Part shown: piece after piece, positions 1-9,860 of the stretch | How positions within the stretch are numbered: position 1 is the first letter of the stretch | Layout of the letters: each line of letters starts with the position of its first letter | Source of the DNA: Henricia sp. BOLD:AAB3569 | Lineage: Eukaryota; Echinodermata; Asteroidea; Spinulosida; Echinasteridae | Length of the DNA stretch: 64,000 bases | Direction of reading: 5' to 3' | Assembly (NCBI GenBank): GCA_037783545.1 | Contig: JBBELK010000113.1 | Coordinates: 62,001 to 126,000 of the forward strand | Made by a program: the position numbers and the translations under genes | Notes under the pieces: generated by a model | What the model was told of the DNA's origin: nothing | What the model saw: the letters and a program-made list of their open reading frames with translations, nothing else | The model's database searches: none

Positions 1-202
1 AACTGTATATATTCCGCACTTGTCATGCAAAATTGACAGATTTTCGCTGGGAAATGACGGAGAAATTTCAGAGTTTAGGGAAAACGGAGCTCGGCTACGT
101 GGTTATTCCCCTAACCGTGGCTGTTGGGACACCCTGCGCTGCGCTGGTGTACATTTGTACGGCCGTTGACTCACCCCAGATTGTGACGGGAATTAGGTCA
201 AA
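1..202. repeat. Partial monomer at left edge
   Basis: The window opens at monomer position 72, within the loop of the main dyad. This is the right-hand 202 bases of a family-1 monomer (GGGAAAACGG, TTGGGACACC). The array therefore continues to the left of the window. Confidence 0.95.
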
Positions 203-475
203 GTGTGTCCCAAATGCCGGCAAATTTGGAAATCAAGGAATTTTTCAACCAACTTCAAATTTTGCATGCTTCAAACTGTATATATTCCGCACTTGTCATG
301 CAAAATTGACAGATTTTCGCTGGGAAATGACGGAGAAATTTCAGAGTTTAGGGAAAACGGAGCTCGGCTACGTGGTTATTCCCCTAACCGTGGCTGTTGG
401 GACACCCTGCGCTGCGCTGGTGTACATTTGTAGGGCCGTTGACTCACCCCAGATTGTGACGGGAATTAGGTCAAA

Positions 476-528
476 GTGTGTCCCAAGTGCCGGCAAATTT
501 AGAAATCAAATTTGGGAATTAGGTCAAA
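476..528. repeat. 53-bp monomer remnant, copy 1
   Basis: It keeps the first ~34 bases of a monomer (with CCCAAGTGCC and AATTTAGAAATCAA) and then jumps, through an ATTT filler, to the last bases GGGAATTAGGTCAAA. That amounts to a monomer with a net internal loss of 220 bp. The filler could come from the TCAAATTT word at monomer position 52-59, so more than one step is possible. Confidence 0.9.
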
Positions 529-801
529 GTGTGTCCCAAATGCCGGCAAATTTGGAAATCAAGGAATTTTCCAACCAACTTCAAATTTTACATGCTTCAA
601 ACTGTATATATTCCGCACTTGTCATGCAAAATTGACAGATTTTCGCTGGGAAATGACGGAGAAATTTCAGAGTTTAGGGAAAGCGGAGCTCGGCTACGTG
701 GTTATTCCCCTAACCGTGGCTGTTGGTACACCCTGCGCGGCGCTGGTGTACATTTGTACGGCCGTTGACTCACCCCAGATTGTGACGGGAATTAGGTCAA
801 A
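529..801. repeat. Isolated family-2 (chimeric) monomer
   Basis: The left part resembles type B (TTTACATGCTTC). The right part has all three family-2 diagnostic bases: G at 683 (GGGAAAGCGG), T at 727 (TTGGTACACC) and G at 739 (GCGCGGCGCTGG). Both neighbours are family 1. The nearest other family-2 monomer begins about 44 kb away at 44722. The minimum exchanged tract is 683-739. Gene conversion or a double crossover is the simplest reading, and this is inference. Confidence 0.85.
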
Positions 802-1620
802 GTGTGTCCCAAATGCCGGCAAATTTGGAAATCAAGGAATTTTCCAACCAACTTCAAATTTTGCATGCTCCAAACTGTATATATTCCGCACTTGTCATGC
901 AAAATTGACAGATTTTCGCTGGGAAATGACGGAGAAATTTCAGAGTTTAGGGAAAACGGAGCTCAGCTACGTGGTTATTCCCCTAACCGTGGCTGTTGGG
1001 ACACCCTGCGCTGCGCCGGTGTACATTTGTACGGCCGTTGACTCACCCCAGATTGTGGCGGGAATTAGGTCAAAGTGTATCCCAAATGCCGGCAAATTTG
1101 GAAATCAAGGAATTTTCCAACCAACTTCAAATTTTGCATGCTCCAAACTGTATATATTCCGCACTTGTCATGCAAAATTGACAGATTTTCGCTGGGAAAT
1201 GACGGAGAAATTTCAGAGTTTAGTGAAAACGGAGCTCGGCTACGTGGTTATTCCCCTAACCGTGGCTGTTGGGACACCCTGCGCTGCGCTGGTGTACATT
1301 TGTACGGCCGTTGACTCAGCCCAGATTGCGACGGGAATTAGGTCAAAGTGTGTCCCAAATGCCGGCAAATTTGGAAATCAAGGAATTTTCCAACCAACTT
1401 CAAATTTTGCATGCTTCAAACTGTATATATTCCGCACTTGTCATGCAAAATTGACAGATTTTCGCTGGGAAATGACGGAGAAATTTCAGAGTTTAGGGAA
1501 AACGGAGCTCGGCTACGTGGTTATTCCCCTAACCGTGGCTGTTGGGACACCCTGCGCTGCGCTGGTGTACATTTGTACGGCCGTTGACTCACCCCAGATT
1601 GTGACGGGAATTAGGTCAAA

Positions 1621-2489
1621 GTGTGTCCCAAATGCCGGCAAATTTGGAAATCAAGGAATTTTTCAACCAACTTCAAATTTTGCATGCTTCAAACTGTATA
1701 TATTCCGCACTTGTCATGCAAAATTGACAGATTTTCGCTGGGAAATGACGGAAAAATTTCAGAGTTTAGGGAAAACGGAGCTCGGCTACGTGGTTATTCC
1801 CCTAACCGTGGCTGTTGGGACACCCTGCGCTGCGCTGGTGTACATTTGTACGGCCGTTGACTCACCCCAGATTGTGACGGGAATTAGGTCAAAGTGTGTC
1901 CCAAGTGCCGGCAAATTTAGAAATCAAATTTGGGAATTAGGTCAAAGTGTGTCCCAAATGCCGGCAAATTTGGAAATCAAGGAATTTTCCAACCAACTTC
2001 AAATTTTACATGCTTCAAACTGTATATATTCCGCACTTGTCATGCAAAATTGACAGATTTTTGCTGGGAAATGACGGAGAAATTTCAGAGTTTAGGGAAA
2101 ACGGAGCTCGGCTACGTGGTTATTCCCCTAACCGTGGCTGGGACACCATGCGCTGCGCTGGTGTACATTTGTACGGCCGTTGACTCACCCCAGATTGTGA
2201 CGGGAATTAGGTCAAAGTGTGTCACAAATGCCGGCAAATTTGGAAATCAAGGAATTTTCCAACCAACTTCAAATTTTGCATGCTCCAAACTGTATATTTT
2301 CCGCACTTGTCATTCAAAATTGACAGATTTTCGCTGGGAAATGACGGAGAAATTTCAGAGTTTAGGGAAAACGGAACTCGGCTACGTGGTTATTCCCCTA
2401 ACCGTGGCTGTTGGGACACCCTGCGCTGCGCTGGTGTACATTTGTACGGCCGTTGACTCACCCCAGATTGTGACGGGAATTAGGTCAAA
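1621..2489. repeat. 1418-bp unit, copy 2 (partial), then B-C monomers
   Basis: Monomer 1621-1893 and the 53-bp remnant 1894-1946 repeat copy 1. Then come a 270-bp monomer at 1947 (TTTACATGCTTC, TTTTTGCTGGG, GGCTGGGACACCATG) and a monomer at 2217 (GTGTCACAAATG, TATATTTTCCGC, CATTCAAAA, ACGGAACTCGG). These two are the same B and C types, in the same order, that recur many times between 22407 and 44178. Confidence 0.85.
1894..1946. repeat. 53-bp monomer remnant, copy 2
   Basis: Same remnant as at 476-528, with the same CCCAAGTGCC and TTTAGAAATCAA variants and the same junction. One event was therefore copied, not repeated. Confidence 0.9.
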
Positions 2490-2762
2490 GTGTGTCCCAA
2501 ATGCCGGCAAATTTAGAAATCAAGGAATTTTCAAACCAACTTCAAATTTTGCATGCTCCAAACTGTATATATTCCGCACTTGTCATGCAAAATTGACAGA
2601 TTTTTGCTGGGAAATGACGGAGAAATTTCAGAGTTTAGGGAAAACGGAGCTCGGCTACGTGGTTATTCCCCTAACCGTGGCTGTTGGGACACCCTGCGCT
2701 GCGCTGGTGTACATTTGTACGGCCGTTGACTCACCCCAGATTGTGACGGGAATTAGGTCAAT
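2490..2762. repeat. Linker monomer between B-C and the next zone
   Basis: A 273-bp family-1 monomer with TTTAGAAATC, TTTTCAAACC and TTTTTGCTGGG. It follows the B-C pair and precedes the first GTCAATGTGTG monomer, the place that type D holds between C and J at 22950, 27037 and elsewhere. It lacks D's own marker GCTGTTGTAC, so it is not a plain D copy. Confidence 0.7.
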
Positions 2763-3331
2763 GTGTGTCCCAAATGCCGGCAAATTTGGAAATCAAGGAA
2801 TTTTCCAACCAACTTCAAATTTTGCATGCTCCAAACTGTATATATTCCGCATTTGTCATGCAAAATTGACAGATTTTCGCTGGGAAATGACGGAGAAATT
2901 TCAGAGTTTAGGGAAAACGGAGCTCGGCTACGTGGTTATTCCCCTAACCGTGGCTGTTGGGACACCCTGCGCTGCGCTGGTGTACATTTGTACGGCCGTT
3001 GACTCACCCCAGATTGTGGCGGGAATTAGGTCAAAGTGTGTCCCAAATGCCGGCAAATTTGGAAATCAAGGAATTTTCCAACCAACTTCAAAATTTGCAT
3101 GCTCCAAACTGTATATATTCCGCACTTGTCATGCAAAATTGACAGATTTTCGCTGGGAAATGACGGAGAAATTTCAGAGTTTAGGGAAAACGGAGCTCGG
3201 CTACGTGGTTATTCCCCTAACTGTGGCTGTTGGGACACCCTGCGCTGCGCTGGTGTCTATTTGTACGGCCGTTGACTCACCCCAGATTGTGACGGGAATT
3301 AGGTCAAAGTGTGTCCCAAATGCCGGCAAAT

Positions 3332-3354
3332 TTGGAAATCAAGGAATTTTCCAA
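3332..3354. repeat. Short inverted repeat TTGGAAA/TTTCCAA (reference copy)
   Basis: Seven-base arms at 3332-3338 and 3348-3354 with a nine-base spacer, in the most AT-rich part of the monomer (positions 21-60 are about 28% GC). Present in nearly all monomers. Confidence 0.75.
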
Positions 3355-3363
3355 CCAACTTCA

Positions 3364-3413
3364 AATTTTGCATGCTCCAAACTGTATATATTCCGCACTT
3401 GTCATGCAAAATT
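3364..3413. repeat. Perfect 11-bp dyad with 28-nt loop (reference copy)
   Basis: AATTTTGCATG at 3364-3374 is the exact reverse complement of CATGCAAAATT at 3403-3413. The 28-base loop contains TATATATTCC. It occupies monomer positions 56-105 and is present in most monomers of both families. Types B and F (TTTTACATG), C and E (CATTCAAAA), the GCTAATCTCC dimers and the CATGGAAAATTG monomers lose pairs in one arm. On supercoiled DNA such a dyad could extrude a cruciform. Function is not shown. Confidence 0.9.
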
Positions 3414-3527
3414 GACAGATTTTCGCTGGGAAATGACGGAGAAATTTCAGAGTTTAGGGAAAACGGAGCTCGGCTACGTGGTTATTCCCCTAACCGTGGC
3501 TGTTGGGACACCCTGCGCTGCGCTGGT

Positions 3528-3539
3528 GTACATTTGTAC
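3528..3539. repeat. Short inverted repeat GTACA-TT-TGTAC (reference copy)
   Basis: Five-base arms around TT at monomer positions 220-231, in the GC-rich part. P2 monomers with GTGTCTATTTG lose the left arm. Confidence 0.7.
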
Positions 3540-6500
3540 GGCCGTTGACTCACCCCAGATTGTGACGGGAATTAGGTCAATGTGTGTCCCAAATGCCGGC
3601 AAATTTGGAAATCAAGGAATTTTCCAACCAACTTCAAATTTTGCATGCTCCAAACTGTATATATTCCGCATTTGTCATGCAAAATTGACAGATTTTCGCT
3701 GGGAAATGACGGAGAAATTTCAGAGTTTAGGGAAAACGGAGCTCGGCTACGTGGTTATTCCCCTAACCGTGGCTGTTGGGACACCCTGCGCTGCGCTGGT
3801 GTACATTTGTACGGCCGTTGACTCACCCCAGATTGTGACGGGAATTAGGTCAATGTGTGTCCCAAATGCCGGCAAATTTGGAAATCAAGGAATTTTCCAA
3901 CCAACTTCAAATTTTGCATGCTCCAAACTGTATATATTCCGCATTTGTCATGCAAAATTGACAGATTTTTGCTGGGAAATGACGGAGAAATTTCAGAGTT
4001 TAGGGAAAACGGAGCTCGGCTACGTGGTTATTCCCCTAACCGTGGCTGTTGGGACACCCTGCGCTGCGCTGGTGTACATTTGTACGGCCGTTGACTCACC
4101 CCAGATTGTGACGGGAATTAGGTCAATGTGTGTCCCAAATGCCGGCAAATTTGGAAATCAAGGAATTTTCCAACCAACTTCAAATTTTGCATGCTCCAAA
4201 CTGTATATATTCCGCATTTGTCATGCAAAATTGACAGATTTTCGCTGGGAAATGACGGAGAAATTTCAGAGTTTAGGGAAAACGGAGCTCGGCTACGTGG
4301 TTATTCCCCTAACCGTGGCTGTTGGGACACCCTGCGCTGCGCTGGTGTACATTTGTACGGCCGTTGACTCTCCCCAGATTGTGGCGGGAATTAGGTCAAA
4401 GTGTGTCCCAAATGCCGGCAAATTTGGAAATCAAGGAATTTTCCAACCAACTTCAAAATTTGCATGCTCCAAACTGTATATATTCCGCACTTGTCATGCA
4501 AAATTGACAGATTTTCGCTGGGAAATGACGGAGAAATTTCAGAGTTTAGGGAAAACGGAGCTCGGCTACGTGGTTATTCCCCTAACTGTGGCTGTTGGGA
4601 CACCCTGCGCTGCGCTGGTGTCTATTTGTACGGCCGTTGACTCACCCCAGATTGTGACGGGAATTAGGTCAAAGTGTGTCCCAAATGCCGGCAAATTTGG
4701 AAATCAAGGAATTTTCCAACCAACTTCAAATTTTGCATGCTCCAAACTGTATATATTCCGCACTTGTCATGCAAAATTGACAGATTTTCGCTGGGAAATG
4801 ACGGAGAAATTTCAGAGTTTAGGGAAAACGGAGCTCGGCTACGTGGTTATTCCCCTAACCGTGGCTGTTGGGACACCCTGCGCTGCGCTGGTGTACATTT
4901 GTACGGCCGTTGACTCACCCCAGATTGTGACGGGAATTAGGTCAATGTGTGTCCCAAATGCCGGCAAATTTGGAAATCAAGGAATTTTCCAACCAACTTC
5001 AAATTTTGCATGCTCCAAACTGTATATATTCCGCATTTGTCATGCAAAATTGACAGATTTTCGCTGGGAAATGACGGAGAAATTTCAGAGTTTAGGGAAA
5101 ACGGAGCTCGGCTACGTGGTTATTCCCCTAACCGTGGCTGTTGGGACACCCTGCGCTGCGCTGGTGTACATTTGTACGGCCGTTGACTCACCCCAGATTG
5201 TGACGGGAATTAGGTCAATGTGTGTCCCAAATGCCGGCAAATTTGGAAATCAAGGAATTTTCCAACCAACTTCAAATTTTGCATGCTCCAAACTGTATAT
5301 ATTCCGCATTTGTCATGCAAAATTGACAGATTTTCGCTGGGAAATGACGGAGAAATTTCAGAGTTTAGGGAAAACGGAGCTCGGCTACGTGGTTATTCCC
5401 CTAACCGTGGCTGTTGGGACACCCTGCGCTGCGCTGGTGTACATTTGTACGGCCGTTGACTCACCCCAGATTGTGGCGGGAATTAGGTCAAAGTGTGTCC
5501 CAAATGCCGGCAAATTTGGAAATCAAGGAATTTTCCAACCAACTTCAAAATTTGCATGCTCCAAACTGTATATATTCCGCACTTGTCATGCAAAATTGAC
5601 AGATTTTCGCTGGGAAATGACGGAGAAATTTCAGAGTTTAGGGAAAACGGAGCTCGGCTACGTGGTTATTCCCCTAACTGTGGCTGTTGGGACACCCTGC
5701 GCTGCGCTGGTGTCTATTTGTACGGCCGTTGACTCACCCCAGATTGTGACGGGAATTAGGTCAAAGTGTGTCCCAAATGCCGGCAAATTTGGAAATCAAG
5801 GAATTTTCCAACCAACTTCAAATTTTGCATGCTCCAAACTGTATATATTCCGCACTTGTCATGCAAAATTGACAGATTTTCGCTGGGAAATGACGGAGAA
5901 ATTTCAGAGTTTAGGGAAAACGGAGCTCGGCTACGTGGTTATTCCCCTAACCGTGGCTGTTGGGACACCCTGCGCTGCGCTGGTGTACATTTGTACGGCC
6001 GTTGACTCACCCCAGATTGTGACGGGAATTAGGTCAATGTGTGTCCCAAATGCCGGCAAATTTGGAAATCAAGGAATTTTCCAACCAACTTCAAATTTTG
6101 CATGCTCCAAACTGTATATATTCCGCATTTGTCATGCAAAATTGACAGATTTTCGCTGGGAAATGACGGAGAAATTTCAGAGTTTAGGGAAAACGGAGCT
6201 CGGCTACGTGGTTATTCCCCTAACCGTGGCTGTTGGGACACCCTGCGCTGCGCTGGTGTACATTTGTACGGCCGTTGACTCACCCCAGATTGTGGCGGGA
6301 ATTAGGTCAAAGTGTATCCCAAATGCCGGCAAATTTGGAAATCAAGGAATTTTCCAACCAACTTCAAAATTTGCATGCTCCAAACTGTATATATTCCGCA
6401 CTTGTCATGCAAAATTGACAGATTTTCGCTGGGAAATGACGGAGAAATTTCAGAGTTTAGGGAAAACGGAGCTCGGCTACGTGGTTATTCCCCTAACTGT

Positions 6501-6584
6501 GGCTGTTGGGACACCCTGCGCTGCGCTGGTGTCTATTTGTACGGCCGTTGACTCACCCCAGATTGTGACGGGAATTAGGTCAAA

Positions 6585-7130
6585 GTGTGTCCCAAATGCC
6601 GGCAAATTTGGAAATCAAGGAATTTTCCAACCAACTTCAAATTTTGCATGCTTCAAACTGTATATATTCCGCACTTGTCATGCAAAATTGACAGATTTTC
6701 GCTGGGAAATGACGGAGAAATTTCAGAGTTTAGGGAAAACGGATCTCGGCTACGTGGTTATTCCCCTAACCGTGGCTGTTGGGACACCCTGCGCTGCGCT
6801 GGTGTACATTTGTACGGCCGTTGACTCACCCCAGATTGTGACGGGAATTAGGTCAAAGTGTGTCCCAAATGCCGGCAAATTTGGAAATCAAGGAATTTTT
6901 CAACCAACTTCAAATTTTGCATGCTTCAAACTGTATATATTCCGCACTTGTCATGCAAAATTGACAGATTTTCGCTGGGAAATGACGGAGAAATTTCAGA
7001 GTTTAGGGAAAACGGAGCTCGGCTACGTGGTTATTCCCCTAACCGTGGCTGTTGGGACACCCTGCGCTGCGCTGGTGTACATTTGTACGGAGGTTGACTC
7101 ACCCCAGATTGTGACGGGAATTAGGTCAAA
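6585..7130. repeat. Two divergent monomers within the P zone
   Basis: Monomer 6585 has GCATGCTTC and GGATCTCGG, which removes the usual GAGCTC. Monomer 6858 has TTTTTCAACC, GCATGCTTC and ACGGAGGTTG. The pair interrupts the P1-P2-P3 order and separates a P2 from the next P3. Confidence 0.8.
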
Positions 7131-8222
7131 GTGTGTCCCAAATGCCGGCAAATTTGGAAATCAAGGAATTTTCCAACCAACTTCAAATTTTGCATGCTCC
7201 AAACTGTATATATTCCGCACTTGTCATGCAAAATTGACAGATTTTCGCTGGGAAATGACGGAGAAATTTCAGAGTTTAGGGAAAACGGAGCTCGGCTACG
7301 TGGTTATTCCCCTAACCGTGGCTGTTGGGACACCCTGCGCTGCGCTGGTGTACATTTGTACGGCCGTTGACTCACCCCAGATTGTGACGGGAATTAGGTC
7401 AATGTGTGTCCCAAATGCCGGCAAATTTGGAAATCAAGGAATTTTCCAACCAACTTCAAATTTTGCATGCTCCAAACTGTATATATTCCGCATTTGTCAT
7501 GCAAAATTGACAGATTTTCGCTGGGAAATGACGGAGAAATTTCAGAGTTTAGGGAAAACGGAGCTCGGCTACGTGGTTATTCCCCTAACCGTGGCTGTTG
7601 GGACACCCTGCGCTGCGCTGGTGTACATTTGTACGGCCGTTGACTCACCCCAGATTGTGGCGGGAATTAGGTCAAAGTGTGTCCCAAATGCCGGCAAATT
7701 TGGAAATCAAGGAATTTTCCAACCAACTTCAAAATTTGCATGCTCCAAACTGTATATATTCCGCACTTGTCATGCAAAATTGACAGATTTTCGCTGGGAA
7801 ATGACGGAGAAATTTCAGAGTTTAGGGAAAACGGAGCTCGGCTACGTGGTTATTCCCCTAACTGTGGCTGTTGGGACACCCTGCGCTGCGCTGGTGTCTA
7901 TTTGTACGGCCGTTGACTCACCCCAGATTGTGACGGGAATTAGGTCAAAGTGTGTCCCAAATGCCGGCAAATTTGGAAATCAAGGAATTTTCCAACCAAC
8001 TTCAAATTTTGCATGCTTCAAACTGTATATATTCCGCACTTGTCATGCAAAATTGACAGATTTTCGCTGGGAAATGACGGAGAAATTTCAGAGTTTAGGG
8101 AAAACGGAGCTCGGCTACGTGGTTATTCCCCTAACCGTGGCTGTTGGGACACCCTGCGCTGCGCTGGTGTACATTTGTACGGCCGTTGACTCACCCCAGA
8201 TTGTGACGGGAATTAGGTCAAA

Positions 8223-8495
8223 GTGTGTCACAAATGCCGGCAAATTTGGAAATCAAGGAATTTTCCAACCAACTTCAAATTGTGCATGCTCCAAACTGTA
8301 TATATTCCGCACTTGTCATGCAAAATTGACAGATTTTCGCTGGGAAATGACGGAGAAATTTCAGAGTTTAGGGAAAACGGAGCTCGGCTACGTGGTTATT
8401 CCCCTAACCGTGGCTGTTGGGACACCCTGCGCTGCGCTGGTGTACATTTGTACGGCGGTTGACTCACCCCAGATTGTGACGGGAATTAGGTCAAA
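8223..8495. repeat. Type-P6 monomer
   Basis: Marked by GTGTCACAAATG and ACGGCGGTTG. This copy also has TTGTGCATGC. The same ACGGCGGTTG variant recurs at 9315, 13680, 16134, 16682, 18320, 21045 and 25132, so it links the left zones to the 4-kb HOR. Confidence 0.8.
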
Positions 8496-8829
8496 GTGTG
8501 TCCCAAATGCCGGCAAATTTGGAAATCAAGGAATTTTCCAACCAACTTCAAATTTTGCATGCTCCAAACTGTATATATTCCGCACTTGTCATGCAAAATT
8601 GACAGATTTTCGCTGGGAAATGACGGAGAAATTTCAGAGTTTAGGGAAAACGGAGCTCGGCTACGTGGTTATTCCCCTAACCGTGGCTGTTGGGACACCC
8701 TGCGCTGCGCTGGTGTACATTTGTACGGCCGTTGACTCACCCCAGATTGTGACGGGAATTAGGTCAATGTGTGTCCCAAATGCCTGCAAATTTGGAAATC
8801 AAGGAATTTTCCAACCAACTTCAAAATTT

Positions 8830-9860
8830 GCATGCTCCAAACTGTATATATTCCGCACTTGTCATGCAAAATTGACAGATTTTCGCTGGGAAATGACGGA
8901 GAAATTTCAGAGTTTAGGGAAAACGGAGCTCGGCTACGTGGTTATTCCCCTAACTGTGGCTGTTGGGACACCCTGCGCTGCGCTGGTGTCTATTTGTACG
9001 GCCGTTGACTCACCCCAGATTGTGACGGAAATTAGGTCAAAGTGTGTCCCAAATGCCGGCAAATTTGGAAATCAAGGAATTTTCCAACCAACTTCAAATT
9101 TTGCATGCTTCAAACTGTATATATTCCGCACTTGTCATGCAAAATTGACAGATTTTCGCTGGGAAATGACGGAGAAATTTCAGAGTTTAGGGAAAACGGA
9201 GCTCGGCTACGTGGTTATTCCCCTAACCGTGGCTGTTGGGACACCCTGCGCTGCGCTGGTGTACATTTGTACGGCCGTTGACTCACCCCAGATTGTGACG
9301 GGAATTAGGTCAAAGTGTGTCACAAATGCCGGCAAATTTGGAAATCAAGGAATTTTCCAACCAACTTCAAATTTTGCATGCTCCAAACTGTATATATTCC
9401 GCACTTGTCATGCAAAATTGACAGATTTTCGCTGGGAAATGACGGAGAAATTTCAGAGTTTAGGGAAAACGGAGCTCGGCTACGTGGTTATTCCCCTAAC
9501 CGTGGCTGTTGGGACACCCTGCGCTGCGCTGGTGTACATTTGTACGGCGGTTGACTCACCCCAGATTGTGACGGGAATTAGGTCAAAGTGTGTCCCAAAT
9601 GCCGGCAAATTTGGAAATCAAGGAATTTTCCAACCAACTTCAAATTTTGCATGCTCCAAACTGTATATTTTCCGCACTTGTCATTCAAAATTGACAGATT
9701 TTCGCTGGGAAATGACGGAGAAATTTCAGATTTTAGGGAAAACGGAACTCGGCTACGTGGTTATTCCCCTAACCGTGGCTGTTGGGACACCCTGCGCTGC
9801 GCTGGTGTACATTTGTACGGCCGTTGACTCACCCCAGATTGTGACGGGAATTAGGTCAAA
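8830..9860. repeat. Segment duplicated 4365 bp downstream, copy 1
   Basis: The right part of monomer 8769 and monomers 9042, 9315 and 9588 reappear at 13134, 13407, 13680 and 13953, always 4365 bp later. The best marker is the rare CAGATTTTAGGG in 9588 and 13953, together with CATTCAAAA and ACGGAACTCGG. Similarity ends at the following monomers: 9861 has CATTCAAAA and ACGGGGAAA, while 14226 does not. Confidence 0.8.

Larger units (their letters stand above)
203..1620. repeat. 1418-bp unit, copy 1, with 53-bp remnant
   Basis: It holds one full monomer (203-475), a 53-bp remnant (476-528) and four full monomers (529-1620). The same order of full monomer, 53-bp remnant and monomer with TTTACATGCTTC returns exactly 1418 bp later at 1621, 1894 and 1947. 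The copies stop matching inside the monomer at 529: copy 1 turns into family 2 there, while copy 2 carries a type-B monomer. Private variants include TAGGGCCG near 432 and GCTCAGC near 962. Confidence 0.85.

Noticed and set aside
3379-3390. TATATAT as a promoter TATA box
   Set aside because: It lies in the loop of the dyad and is present in all monomers. No start site, gene or transcript evidence goes with it.
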